NCBI RefSeq assembly: GCF_900148495.1
Contig: NZ_FTRU01000007.1
Span: forward strand, 186,001-250,000
Direction of reading: 5' to 3'
Length of the DNA stretch: 64,000 bases
Source of the DNA: Negativibacillus massiliensis
GTDB taxonomy: Bacteria; Bacillota; Clostridia; Oscillospirales; Ruminococcaceae
The position numbers and the translations under genes are program-made. Position 1 is the stretch's first letter, and each line of letters begins with the position of its first letter. Below the pieces are notes generated by a model. The model did not search any database and was not told the origin of the DNA. It worked only from the letters and a program-made list of their open reading frames with translations. Of this stretch, positions 25,639 through 34,494 are shown piece after piece.

Positions 25639-26523
25639 ATGAGAAAGATCCTTTTGATTTTGGTTGTCTGTCTGTGCTTTTGCAGCTGTGCAGAGAAGGG
25701 TAAGATGACAAAAGAACAGGCAGTATCTTCCGAAGTTTTGCAGGAACAACAGGCAGAGGTGTTTGAATCGGTCACCAAGGATTTTGATGGGAATGGGACA
25801 GAAGAAACCTTTCAGCTTCGTCGAGAAGGAAAAATGTTAAAACTCTGGTTTGTCGGAGATGGAGAAGAAATCCCTCTGGTTCAGGAGGAAAATTTTGTCG
25901 AGTATGGTCCAGCACAGCAGAATCTGTGGGCATATGAGCTCTCGGACAGGGCTTTCTGTGTAGCGGGGGAATCGGACACAGCCCGGAGCGTAGTTTATAT
26001 AGTTTGTGACGGTGTAGCAATTGAGCAGGAAATTGGTAAAGTATCGGATTTCTCTCAGCAGGAGGACGGCAGTTTTGTCGGGACGGCAAGTGCTCTGGAT
26101 GTTGGCTATTCTGTAGCGGAGCAGAAAACAGTATGGGGAGGACGCACGATAAAACCGTACTGGTTTTACTGGGATGGAATGCAGTTTGTAGAATACAGTG
26201 CACAGAAATTGTGCTGGGAACAGCTTGCCGATTTTGACGGACTGCAAAAGCAGGTGGAGCAAAGGTTGGCCCAATGGAATCAGCAACAATTTCCACAGGG
26301 ATTTGTTCAGATTGATGGGGAAGAGATTCCGGCTCACTGGAAGGTGTATGATATCTGGCTGAGAGAAAACGGAATCATTAACATTAATTATGGATATGAC
26401 TACCTTTCCAGCAATGGAAATGGCGGAGGTGGGCGGCGGTACGATACCTTTTTGATTGAGCAGGAGACGGCACGTCTTATGGACTCAGGTGAAGGAATTT
26501 ACAGGGTATCGGCACATGAGTAA
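25639..26523 (+). CDS. Secreted lipoprotein of unknown function
   Basis: A 294-residue protein with a lipoprotein signal peptide (KILLILVVCLCFCSC, probable lipid-modified Cys near residue 17). The mature part begins with a charged linker and contains DFDGNGTEETFQL near residue 50, which resembles the Asp-rich loops of FG-GAP/VCBS-type repeats and suggests a beta-rich calcium-binding-like fold. Many Gln and aromatic residues follow. I do not recognise a family beyond this. The start at 25639 is set by GGAGGG; an earlier in-frame Met at 25582 lies before that signal. It has no partner gene, and its expression signals are not obvious. Confidence 0.7.
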   Translation: MRKILLILVVCLCFCSCAEKGKMTKEQAVSSEVLQEQQAEVFESVTKDFDGNGTEETFQLRREGKMLKLWFVGDGEEIPLVQEENFVEYGPAQQNLWAYELSDRAFCVAGESDTARSVVYIVCDGVAIEQEIGKVSDFSQQEDGSFVGTASALDVGYSVAEQKTVWGGRTIKPYWFYWDGMQFVEYSAQKLCWEQLADFDGLQKQVEQRLAQWNQQQFPQGFVQIDGEEIPAHWKVYDIWLRENGIININYGYDYLSSNGNGGGGRRYDTFLIEQETARLMDSGEGIYRVSAHE

Positions 26524-26602
26524 CATTCGTATTGGAAAATAAAACACCACGGTCTGTTATTCTTTGACAGATAAAAAAGTGGAAATAAATGGAAATTTAT
26601 TC

Positions 26603-26630
26603 TTGACTTTTTGTCCTTTTCCGATAGAAT
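26603..26630 (+). promoter_or_regulatory. Probable sigma-A promoter
   Basis: TTGACT (26603-26608), 16-base spacer, TAGAAT (26625-26630), 45 bases before the next ATG. Confidence 0.6.
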
Positions 26631-26674
26631 AGAATCGTAGAATGTAATCTCATGTTAAGAAAGGAAGTTGAACA

Positions 26675-27820
26675 ATGAGGAAAAGGACATTTGGAAAACG
26701 TATGGCATCATGGTTTCTTTCCCTGCTGTTTGTTGTTACATTGACAAATATAAACGCAGTGGCAGCCCAGACCAAGCCAGGATTTTCCATTCAGTTTCTT
26801 GATGTTGGTCAGGCAGATGCAGCCTTAGTGCAGTGTGATGGCAAATATATGCTGATTGATGGCGGCAAAAAGTCTGAAGCAGATGAAATTTATGCGGCAT
26901 TAAAAGAAGAGAAGGTTCCAAAGCTGGATATGGTGGTTGCGACCCATGCGCATGAAGATAACGTTGGCGGACTAGTGGGCGCTTATCAGTACACAACGGC
27001 AGACAAAACACTTTGTCCGGTAACTTCCTTTAATACACAGGCATTCCAGAATTTTGCAGCTTCTGCGAAAAAACGGGGCGGCGGCATTACTGTCCCGAAG
27101 GCTGGTTCTGAATATTCGCTTGGAAGTGCCGATGTTACAATCTTAGGTCTTAACAGCGGCAAGGAAGTAAACGATACTTCCATCGTGCTGCGCATCGATT
27201 ATGGAAAAACATCCTTCCTGTTTACCGGTGATGCGACAACAACATCTGAACAGGCTTTGTTAAAAGCAGGAGAGGATCTTTCAGCGGATGTTTTGAAGGT
27301 TGCCTGCCATGGCAGTGCCGACAGCACCAGCAAGGAATTTCTCAGTGAAGTTTCACCTTCGTATGCCGTAATATCGGTAGGAGAAAATACCGACGGACAC
27401 CCAACCAAAGAACTGTTGGATCGCCTGAAAGCACAAAAGGTAAAATTGTTCCGCACAGATTGGCAGGGCGATATTCGCTGCACTTCGGATGGAAACAAAG
27501 TTTCCTTTACGATTAGCAAAAATGCAGATGCAGATGTATTTAACCCTGCAAGACCTTCTTCAAAAAGCAACAGTTCAGCAGCAAAATCGACAAGCAGCAG
27601 TGCAGCCAAGACAAGTAAACCGGCAAGCAGTGCAAACCAAGCAGCATCGACAGCAAGCGCAGCAGACACAACAGATACACAGGGTTCCATGGTATGGATT
27701 CCGCAGTCCGGCAGCAAATATCACAGCAATTCCGGATGCAGCAATATGAAAAATCCATCACAGGTTCCACTGGAACGGGCAATTGCAAACGGCTATACAG
27801 CGTGCAAAAAGTGCTATTAA
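26675..27820 (+). CDS. Secreted ComEC-type metallo-beta-lactamase-fold protein with Cys-rich tail
   Basis: A 381-residue exported protein. A signal peptide (WFLSLLFVVTLTNINAVAA) is followed by a metallo-beta-lactamase fold like the C-terminal domain of ComEC: FLDVGQADAALVQ near 45, THAHEDNVGG near 92, LFTGDA near 190 and ACHGSADS near 217. The usual HxHxDH reads HAHEDN, so the last His is Asn. A Ser/Ala/Lys-rich linker (~290-335) precedes a short C-terminal module with YHSNSGCSN and ACKKC, resembling the zinc-binding tail found on several secreted Firmicutes nucleases and lactamase-fold proteins. It may hydrolyse extracellular phosphodiesters or DNA; this is inference. Confidence 0.85.
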   Translation: MRKRTFGKRMASWFLSLLFVVTLTNINAVAAQTKPGFSIQFLDVGQADAALVQCDGKYMLIDGGKKSEADEIYAALKEEKVPKLDMVVATHAHEDNVGGLVGAYQYTTADKTLCPVTSFNTQAFQNFAASAKKRGGGITVPKAGSEYSLGSADVTILGLNSGKEVNDTSIVLRIDYGKTSFLFTGDATTTSEQALLKAGEDLSADVLKVACHGSADSTSKEFLSEVSPSYAVISVGENTDGHPTKELLDRLKAQKVKLFRTDWQGDIRCTSDGNKVSFTISKNADADVFNPARPSSKSNSSAAKSTSSSAAKTSKPASSANQAASTASAADTTDTQGSMVWIPQSGSKYHSNSGCSNMKNPSQVPLERAIANGYTACKKCY

Positions 27821-27821
27821 T

Positions 27822-27856
27822 AAAAAAGAGAGCCTTTTAAGGCTCTCTTTTTTATT
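27822..27856. terminator. Bidirectional intrinsic terminator
   Basis: AAAAAAGAGAGCC and GGCTCTCTTTTTT form a stem around TTTTAA. It serves the gene on its left (plus) and alaX on its right (minus). Confidence 0.9.
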
Positions 27857-27858
27857 GC

Positions 27859-29064
27859 TTACAGAAGAAATTCTGTTATTGTTTGATGGATTTTTTCCTC
27901 AGAATATACCGGCAGTTTACCGCAGCAAAGTTCTTGATTGCCGCCGCCTTTGCCGTTTAAGGATTTGTTCAGGTGCTGGCTTAAGGCACGAAGATCGCAG
28001 TCAGCATCCTTTGCGCGGCACAGTGCGTAGGAGATAGTGTCGTTTTGCTGGGAAAACAGCGTGCCGACCGTCTTTTCATTTGCTGCAATCTGAGCAGCAA
28101 AGGCTTTGAGATCGTCGGCAGAAAGGGTGTTGTCCATTAAAAATACCAGCTTGTCCGAACCAAACGCTTCGGCATTTTCACACAGCTGTTTTGCAAGGAG
28201 AGAGAACAGCTGACGGTTTTTGGCTGCAAGTGCCTGTTTCTTTTCAGCAAGCTCTGCCTTTAATTTTTCTACGTTAGAAAAAGCTTCCTGTGGCTTGCAG
28301 GAGAGGGAGACACAGATGTTCTTAAGGTTCTGGCATTTGTCTGAACAGTCGGCAAGTGCTGCCGCGCCACACAGGAAAGTAACCCTTGTGCCGCCTTTGT
28401 AGCGCTGAACATCCAGAATTTTTAGCAGCCCGATCTCTCCGGTATGAGCAACGTGGGTGCCGCAGCAGCCGCACCAGTCACAGTCTTGAACCTCAACGAC
28501 GCGAAGCTTTTCCACCTCCGGTTTTTTGCGGAGAGGAATGGTCGGCAAGGTTTCCTTGTCAGGATAGCTGACAAAGACCGGGCGATTTTCGCAGATGATT
28601 GCGTTTACCTTTGCTTCCAGTTCGCGTGCCTGTTGTGGTGTGATTTCACCGTCAAGGTCGATGGTGTTAAACTCGTGTCCCATGTGGAATCCTACGTTGT
28701 GCAGCCCCATCTCTTTTAAGATGACACCAGAAAGGATGTGTTCGCCGCTGTGGATCTGCATATTGGCAAATCGGGGAGCAAAGTCGATAGCAGCATGAAC
28801 CTGAATGCCAACCTCCAGTGTTTTGTCACACAGGTGGAAGATGTCTTCTCCCTGTTCATAGGTATAAAGCACGCGCACAGATTCATTTCCTGCGGTGATG
28901 GTTCCAACATCTGCCGGTTGACCGCCCCCTTCCGGGAAGAAGCAGGTCTGGGAAAGGGAAACTGCAAAGCCTTCGATTCCATTCTTTTTTGCCTTTTCGC
29001 AGGAGAGAACCTTAGCATCACATTCTGTTACATAGCTGTTTAGATCATATAATTTCTCAGTCAT
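27859..29064 (-). CDS. alaX: Alanyl-tRNA editing protein (AlaX-L type) with DHHA1 domain
   Basis: A 401-residue homologue of the alanyl-tRNA synthetase editing domain, expected to hydrolyse mischarged Ser- or Gly-tRNA(Ala). Visible: CFFPEGGGQPADVG near residue 42, the zinc/catalytic HSGEHILSG near 103, and the second metal motif CDWCGCCGTHVAHTGEIG near 195; a C-terminal DHHA1-like region with GKGGGNQELCCG near 375 follows a coiled-coil-like Lys/Ala stretch. The alanine-activating core is absent. It starts 15 bases after the trpS stop, so it is cotranscribed with trpS and sits under the tryptophan T-box, an unexpected regulatory link. Confidence 0.9.
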   Translation of the reverse strand: MTEKLYDLNSYVTECDAKVLSCEKAKKNGIEGFAVSLSQTCFFPEGGGQPADVGTITAGNESVRVLYTYEQGEDIFHLCDKTLEVGIQVHAAIDFAPRFANMQIHSGEHILSGVILKEMGLHNVGFHMGHEFNTIDLDGEITPQQARELEAKVNAIICENRPVFVSYPDKETLPTIPLRKKPEVEKLRVVEVQDCDWCGCCGTHVAHTGEIGLLKILDVQRYKGGTRVTFLCGAAALADCSDKCQNLKNICVSLSCKPQEAFSNVEKLKAELAEKKQALAAKNRQLFSLLAKQLCENAEAFGSDKLVFLMDNTLSADDLKAFAAQIAANEKTVGTLFSQQNDTISYALCRAKDADCDLRALSQHLNKSLNGKGGGNQELCCGKLPVYSEEKIHQTITEFLL

Positions 29065-29079
29065 GGTGTCTCCCTCTGC

Positions 29080-30117
29080 CTATTTTGCTGCCGGCAAGAA
29101 GCCAATCTTCTTGTAAACTTTGTCGAGGGTGCGCTGAGAAATCATCAATGCTTTTTCTGCACCTTCTTTGTAGCATGCTTCCAGATATGCTTTGTCGTTC
29201 ATCAGGCGGTTGTATTCTTCCTGAATCGGGCGCAGTTCGTCAGCAACAGCTTCACCGACTGCAAGTTTAAAGTCACCGTAGCCTTTGCCAGCAAAGTCGT
29301 TCTGAATTTCTTCGAAGCTCTTGCCGGTAACCGAGCTGTAGATGGACATCAGGTTGTTGATGCCGTCTTTGCCTTCACGGTAAACGACCTCAGCCTCGGA
29401 GTCGGTAACAGCGCTCTTGAACTTTTTGATGATGGTTTCCGGTGGGTCGAGCAGGAAGATGGTTGCTTTGACATTTTCATCGGATTTGGACATCTTCTTG
29501 GTTGGGTCAGCCAAAGACATGATTCTTGCGGAAGTCTTTGGAATGTATGCTTCTGGAATGCGGAATACGTTGCCGTACAGACCATTAAAGCGGTTTGCAA
29601 TGTCGCGGGTCAGTTCCAGATGCTGTTTCTGGTCAGCGCCAACAGGAACAAGATCGGTCTGATACAGCAGGATATCTGCTGCCATCAGGGAAGGATAGGT
29701 GAACAATCCAGCATTGATATTGTCAGCGTGTTTCGCGGATTTGTCCTTAAACTGGGTCATACGGGAAAGTTCGCCGAACTGAGTGTAGCAGTTTAAAACC
29801 CAAGCCAGTTCTGCATGGGTCTTAACGTGGCTCTGGATGAAAGCGATGCTCTTTTTCGGATCAATGCCACAGGCAAGCATCAGAGCGTAAGCAGAGAGGG
29901 TATTTTTCTTGAGGGCCTGTGGGTCCTGACGGATGGTGATTGCGTGCTGGTTTACGATACAGTAAGCGCAGTTATATTCGTCCTGAAGTTTGCCCCAGTT
30001 TTTGACTGCTCCGAGGTAGTTGCCGAGGGTGAAGGCACCGCTGGTTGGCTGGATACCGGAGAAGATGACCGGTTTACGTTCTGGTTTTGGGGTAGTATTT
30101 GGATTTGTGTTTTCCAT
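29080..30117 (-). CDS. trpS: Tryptophanyl-tRNA synthetase
   Basis: A 345-residue class I synthetase charging tRNA-Trp. The HIGH-type motif is [11 protein letters not shown] near residue 27 and the KMSKS loop is present ([11 protein letters not shown] near 211); [21 protein letters not shown] near 144 is the tryptophan pocket region. Length is typical, with a Pro/Lys-rich N-terminal extension of about 15 residues. AGGAGG precedes the ATG. A T-box leader with a UGG specifier lies upstream at 30606-30910, but a multi-hairpin element of about 400 bases separates leader terminator from start codon, giving an unusually long untranslated region. Confidence 0.96.
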   Translation of the reverse strand: MENTNPNTTPKPERKPVIFSGIQPTSGAFTLGNYLGAVKNWGKLQDEYNCAYCIVNQHAITIRQDPQALKKNTLSAYALMLACGIDPKKSIAFIQSHVKTHAELAWVLNCYTQFGELSRMTQFKDKSAKHADNINAGLFTYPSLMAADILLYQTDLVPVGADQKQHLELTRDIANRFNGLYGNVFRIPEAYIPKTSARIMSLADPTKKMSKSDENVKATIFLLDPPETIIKKFKSAVTDSEAEVVYREGKDGINNLMSIYSSVTGKSFEEIQNDFAGKGYGDFKLAVGEAVADELRPIQEEYNRLMNDKAYLEACYKEGAEKALMISQRTLDKVYKKIGFLPAAK

Positions 30118-30184
30118 GATTGTGACCTCCTGATTGTATCAAATGAATCAAAGTTTTTCGTGAATTGATGGTTGCACCGAAGGT

Positions 30185-30580
30185 GAATAAAAGTTTTTGG
30201 TCGAGCTTTTTACAAAAAGCTCGTGGGGGTACGGGGGCAACGCCCCTGTGACACTTAACAATAAAAAATATAAAATTCGTTCGGGGCACAAAGTAAAATC
30301 AGCGATTTGGTACGGCAGTACCCTGTCTGCGGATGCAGGCAGATTTAGTCAGAAGCAAGTTTCTACTGTCAAAAATCATCCACTGGATAATTTTTGAGGA
30401 CAGTCTGTGATTGCAATTGGCTCTTGAAACCCTTTTCACTTGCAAAAGGGTTTCAAACTTCTGAAAATGCGCTTACACGGATAAAGTTCCGCACTCTGCG
30501 GAGTGCGTCAAAGGGCTTTGCCCTTTTGAAACCCACCACCTTTTGGAAAAGGTGGACGAAAACTTTTGTTTGCTTTCGGT
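30185..30580 (+). repeat. Multi-hairpin intergenic element, copy E (full length) inside the trpS leader
   Basis: Same module order as copy D: CGAGCTTTTTACAAAAAGCTCG (~30201), GGGGGTACGGGGGCAACGCC and CCTGTGACACTT, GGTACGGCAGTACC (~30310), CTGTCTGCGGATGCAGGCAG, AAAAATCATCCACTGGATAATTTTT (~30372), GAAACCCTTTTCAC/GCAAAAGGGTTTC (~30426), GCACTCTGCGGAGTGC (~30491), AAAGGGCTTTGCCCTTT, and CCACCTTTTGGAAAAGGTGG (~30536). The stems differ from copy D while remaining paired. It lies between the T-box terminator and trpS and would be transcribed antisense to this orientation. Confidence 0.88.
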
Positions 30581-30605
30581 GTGAAGCCTTTGGTTTTCGT
30601 GCAAA

Positions 30606-30910
30606 CAAAAAATCCCCGTCTTCCGGACAGTATTCTGTCGGAAAACAGGGACAAGAGCTTTCTCCTGTGGTGCCACCCAAATTGGTTTTGTTAAACCCAC
30701 TTTAAGGATCAGGAACAAGGTTCCGAATCTTCTCTGCTGTGATAACGGTGCAGGTTCCGTCGACGCCTACTAAAATAAAGGTTTGTTCGGGCCGCCCTCA
30801 TAAGTCCATTCAAAACAGCCACTGACACTGCACTTTCACCTGCGGCAGCTCTCTGACAGACAGCTTTTGCTGTTTTTACTCTTCTTATTCATCGGTTTGT
30901 CTATGAAATT
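30606..30910 (-). ncRNA. T-box riboswitch, tryptophan specifier (trpS leader)
   Basis: On the minus strand the leader shows an AGAGAG motif near the base of stem I, then GGTGAAAGTGCAGTG, and the specifier context GAATGGAC with UGG (Trp) followed by A. Further on is the conserved T-box sequence GGGTGGCACCACAGG (30678-30664 region), able to pair with uncharged tRNA, and then a terminator: TCCCTGTTTTCCGACAG pairing with CTGTCCGGAAGACGGGGA and a T run (30650-30606). Uncharged tRNA-Trp should favour antitermination and raise trpS-alaX expression. The specifier agrees with the downstream gene, which makes the call strong. Confidence 0.93.
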
Positions 30911-30916
30911 GTCTTT

Positions 30917-30945
30917 ATGATACTCCATGCCGGATAAATTGTCAA
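30917..30945 (-). promoter_or_regulatory. Sigma-A promoter of the trpS T-box leader
   Basis: Minus strand TTGACA (30945-30940), 17-base spacer, TATCAT (30922-30917). Confidence 0.85.
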
Positions 30946-31249
30946 TACTTCCCGCAGCCGATCGACTGCTGAAAATTGAGGGCAGAAATGACTGGGAAAT
31001 CGCAAACAATCAGGGAAAAAACAAAGGATTGCAGGCTTTTCCAAAACACTGTAGCCAAGAGGAAAAGCTTGTCCGAAGAATCCACAAACAGGCATGATTC
31101 GATTGGATTACGCCAGTACAAACGACAATCTATTCCTATGCGCTGTGATATCCTTTTATTCATCGTAAGGGAAAATTTCCCAAAAGGAATCTGTCAGTCG
31201 TATTTATCTGCCAAAACGGCAATAAAAAGCAATTAAGGAGGATGTCATC

Positions 31250-33658
31250 ATGAAAAACAGAACAGACTTTGTAAGAGTGGGATGGAAAGAACAGCTTTGG
31301 CAGGCTGTGTGCAATCAGATGGAAGCAGCAAAGGCTGTTTTGTGGGTGCTGTTCGGATTTGTGGTGGGACTGGGCAACATGATGATGGAGATCTCGCCTT
31401 TTGGTGCTGCTTTGTGCGCGGCAGTTCCGCAAAGCCACCTGCTTCCGACTGCATTTGGTGCAGCAGCGGGCAGCCTTCTGCTCTCCAATCTTTCCCAGCT
31501 TGGTGGAACCCACACCTTTACCATAAAATATGCTGCAGCGGTGGTGATTATTACGGCAGTGCGCCGGGTATTTCAGCCGTCGAAGGAAGAAGGAGGAAGG
31601 CTGTCTCTGCTGATGCCTTATAAGCCAGCTGCAGCGCCCCTTCTGGCTTTTGCCGGAATGCTTCTTCCGTCACTTGCGGTGCTGCTGGCATCTCCGTTTG
31701 ATCTGTACAGCGTGGTGATGTCCTTCTCTGAGGCGATTCTTGCCGGAGCTTGTGCATACTTTTTGACCAGAAGTCTGCACGCTTTCTCGTTGGGACAGGG
31801 GATGTTTACCTTAAAGCGCGCAGATTTTATCAGCGTGGTGCTGACCAGTTCCATGCTGATTGTTTCGTTGAGCAACATTACCTTTGGGGGAATCTCATTT
31901 GGAAGATTGCTCGCGTCGATAGCGGTGCTGTTGTGTGCGCTGGTCGGCGGGGAGCGCTGGGGAGCGGTAGCGGGCATCGTATACGGAACGGCGGTGAGCG
32001 TTGCACTGTTCCCCAAAATGCAGCTGCTGGGGATTTATGCGCTGGCAGGACTTGCAGCAGGAGTATTTTCCGGACTGGGGAGATGGGTCTGCGCAGGAGG
32101 TTACGCCGTAACCTTTGGAGCACTCAGTGTTATTACGGCATCTCCGCCAGTCATGCCGCTTTTATATGAGGCGTTCATCACAGCGGTGAGCGTTGCGCTA
32201 TTGCCGGAAAATGTGATGACCGCGCTGAAAACCCGCGTTTTTCGTCAGCCAATGGAGAACAGCGGCAGAGGGGTGCGTCAGCTGATGCTCGAACGTCTGG
32301 ATGATGCTTCTCAGGCTTTGCGGGAGATCGCAGCAACCACCCAGGCAGTTTCGCAGAAGCTGGACCGTGCAAGATCGGGAAGTCTGGAACAGGTGTACGA
32401 CGAAGCAGTGGACAACGTCTGCTTAAAGTGCGGCCTGAAGACCCGCTGCTGGCAGCAGGAGTACGGGGATACAGTCAATGTATTTAACCATTTGACACCT
32501 GTTCTGCGCCAGAATGGAAGCGTGTGTGCGGAGGATTTTATCTATCCGCTTTCAGCGCGCTGCACCAAGCGCGAACAGCTCAGCCGACAGATCAATGCAG
32601 GATATCAGGAGCTGACCGCCAAAGAGGGCATGAGCCGCAAGGTGGCGCGGGTACGCTCGGTGGTGACCGATCAGTTTGAAGGCCTTGCCCAGCTTCTGGG
32701 AGGGCTCAGCGAGGAACTGTGCGGAATCTCAAGCTATGAGGAACAGATGGTGGTGCAGGTAAAAGACTATCTGGAGGAGAGCCGTTACCGTTTCAAACGG
32801 GTGGACTGCTATCGGGATGAGGAGGACCGCATCTTTTTGCAGATGGACTTTGAACCGTTCCGGGCTGCCCGTCTGGATCTGGAGCGGATGACACAGGAAA
32901 TTTCTAGAGTGTGTGACTGCGAGTTTGACCTGCCGCAGAAAACGCAGATGAACATAAAGCTTAAGTCCGGGGAGGAAGAAACGGTGATCCGTCTGTGCTT
33001 TCAGGAGAAGGCACAGTTTGAGGCAGAATTTGCAGCCAGCCAGCATATCTGTCAAGGATACCGGATGTGTGGAGATGCTTACCAAAGCTTTACCGACCGG
33101 CGCTCGGTGGCGCATATCATTTTGTCGGATGGAATGGGAAGCGGTACTGCTGCTGCGGTGGATTCCAACATGACGGTATCGCTGCTGCAAAAGCTGATCG
33201 ATGCCGGAGTGGGATATCAGGCTGCGCTTAAAATCGTAAATTCTGCGTTGCTGGTAAAATCCGGCGAGGAATCGCTCTCCACCATCGACATCACCGCGGT
33301 GAACCTCTACACCGGTCAGGCGTGGTTTTATAAGGCAGGGGCAGCGCCGACCTTCCTGCGCCGCTCAAAGCGATGCGGATTGGTGGAATCGACCTCGCTT
33401 CCTGCCGGAATTTTGACAGCGGTGGATTTTGAAAAGAGCAGTGTGCGGTTAGGTGACGGGGATATGGTTGTGATGGTATCGGATGGAGCAACTGCCTGCG
33501 GTACAGACTGGATCAGCTCGGTGGTGGAGCATTTCCCGCTAGATGGAAACTTACAGGCACTGTGCGATGATATCGCTTCGACCGCACGCCTGCGCCGCAA
33601 CGATAACCATGATGACGATATTACGGTTTGTGCGTGCCGTATCAGGAAGGTGATATGA
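31250..33658 (+). CDS. spoIIE: Stage II sporulation protein E (SpoIIE)
   Basis: An 802-residue SpoIIE: the membrane serine phosphatase that dephosphorylates SpoIIAA and so activates sigma-F in the forespore, and also helps polar septation. About ten N-terminal hydrophobic helices (residues ~20-320), a central region with paired cysteines (NVCLKCGLKTRCW near 385), and a C-terminal PP2C domain with metal-binding ILSDGMGSGTAAA near 625, VSDGATACG near 743 and the final NDNHDDDITVCACRI. A perfect TAAGGAGG precedes the ATG. In the ~300-base upstream gap after the divergent T-box promoter I see neither a clear promoter nor convincing Spo0A boxes. Its presence is direct evidence for a spore-former. 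Confidence 0.96.
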   Translation: MKNRTDFVRVGWKEQLWQAVCNQMEAAKAVLWVLFGFVVGLGNMMMEISPFGAALCAAVPQSHLLPTAFGAAAGSLLLSNLSQLGGTHTFTIKYAAAVVIITAVRRVFQPSKEEGGRLSLLMPYKPAAAPLLAFAGMLLPSLAVLLASPFDLYSVVMSFSEAILAGACAYFLTRSLHAFSLGQGMFTLKRADFISVVLTSSMLIVSLSNITFGGISFGRLLASIAVLLCALVGGERWGAVAGIVYGTAVSVALFPKMQLLGIYALAGLAAGVFSGLGRWVCAGGYAVTFGALSVITASPPVMPLLYEAFITAVSVALLPENVMTALKTRVFRQPMENSGRGVRQLMLERLDDASQALREIAATTQAVSQKLDRARSGSLEQVYDEAVDNVCLKCGLKTRCWQQEYGDTVNVFNHLTPVLRQNGSVCAEDFIYPLSARCTKREQLSRQINAGYQELTAKEGMSRKVARVRSVVTDQFEGLAQLLGGLSEELCGISSYEEQMVVQVKDYLEESRYRFKRVDCYRDEEDRIFLQMDFEPFRAARLDLERMTQEISRVCDCEFDLPQKTQMNIKLKSGEEETVIRLCFQEKAQFEAEFAASQHICQGYRMCGDAYQSFTDRRSVAHIILSDGMGSGTAAAVDSNMTVSLLQKLIDAGVGYQAALKIVNSALLVKSGEESLSTIDITAVNLYTGQAWFYKAGAAPTFLRRSKRCGLVESTSLPAGILTAVDFEKSSVRLGDGDMVVMVSDGATACGTDWISSVVEHFPLDGNLQALCDDIASTARLRRNDNHDDDITVCACRIRKVI

Positions 33659-33669
33659 TATAAAAATAT

Positions 33670-34055
33670 GATAAAGTTTTCGTCCACCTTTTTCAAAAGG
33701 TGGTGGGGGTACGGGGGCAACGCCCCTGTGACAAATAACAAACAAAAAAATAAATGGACAGTGGCACAATCCCTTGCCAGCGCTGCCGCACGGGAGTGCG
33801 GCAAAGACAAAGTCTTTGGTTGTTCGGCAGGCTGAGCCTGCACCAGCTTGAAGCTGGACACTGTATCGCGCTTAGGTTTGTGCGAAGTAGAAGTTTCAGC
33901 ACACAGCAATCGCTCGTGTTAGCACACTTGCTCGTTAGAGCGAAAGCAAAAGTTTTCGTCGGGGCAAATTTTAAATTTGCTCTCTTTTTACCAAAAGGTG
34001 GTGGGGGTAAACAGCACAATATGTGCTGTGAGCAACGCCCCTGTGCCACTCAAAA
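33670..34055 (+). repeat. Multi-hairpin intergenic element, copy F (left part, duplicated start)
   Basis: Contains two element beginnings: CCACCTTTTTCAAAAGGTGG with GGGGGTACGGGGGCAACGCC (33687-33730), and a second at ~33950-34045 where the GGGGGTA...CAACGCCCC unit is interrupted by ACAGCACAATATGTGCTGT. Between them are GCCGCACGGGAGTGCGGC (~33786), AGGCTGAGCCT (33829-), and CAGCTTGAAGCTG (~33843). The tail half of the element is found at 34495-34730, after the small gene at 34097. Confidence 0.8.
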
Positions 34056-34088
34056 ACAAAAATCCCCGCGCCAATCTTTGGCGCGGGG
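34055..34088 (-). terminator. Intrinsic terminator of the small membrane protein gene
   Basis: Minus strand CCCCGCGCC pairs with GGCGCGGGG around a seven-base loop, followed by ATTTTTGTTT. Confidence 0.85.
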
Positions 34089-34096
34089 TAAGTACA

Positions 34097-34348
34097 TTAT
34101 TTATAATGTTGGACAAAGAAAGTAAGGAAATTTAAAGGGCAGAGAATAAAATGACCTACTTGCATCAACTTGTCAAAGGAAGAAAGATGAATTTTAGGTT
34201 TTTTTCTCCATTCCCAAATATCCTCTATGCAGGAACCTAAAAAACCAATCCCAGCAAATAAAAAGATAAAGTATGAAGGCAAATAATTGGTCTTCATTAT
34301 TAGTAGAATAATGCATAATATTAAAATCCACAGTAAGAAAATCAGCAT
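34097..34348 (-). CDS. Small membrane protein of unknown function (AT-rich)
   Basis: An 83-residue protein with two hydrophobic segments (residues 1-19, LIFLLWILILCIILLIM, and ~24-43) and a short basic loop ending in HYK. I do not recognise it. The upstream extension of the frame to 34474 lacks a ribosome-binding site; the ATG at 34348 has only a weak purine stretch (GAAAGAAAG) before it. The DNA is clearly more AT-rich than the surroundings, and the gene has its own strong terminator 9 bases after the stop. It sits exactly in the variable middle of a multi-hairpin element (left part 33950-34055, right part 34495-34730), so it may be cargo of that element. Confidence 0.5.
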   Translation of the reverse strand: MLIFLLWILILCIILLIMKTNYLPSYFIFLFAGIGFLGSCIEDIWEWRKKPKIHLSSFDKLMQVGHFILCPLNFLTFFVQHYK

Positions 34349-34494
34349 ATGAATCACTTTCTTTCGCAATATAAAAATACTTAAAGTATTAAAAATATTA
34401 TAGCAATTTATTCTGAATAAAGCGATAGAAAAGATACACAATGTAGGCATGAAATTATCATGGTATGTACACAATTAGGGAAAAAACAGTATCC

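Noticed and set aside
33754-34125. 123-codon open frame in hairpin element F
   Set aside because: Consists of translated inverted repeats; the same segments in other copies are not open in the same frame.
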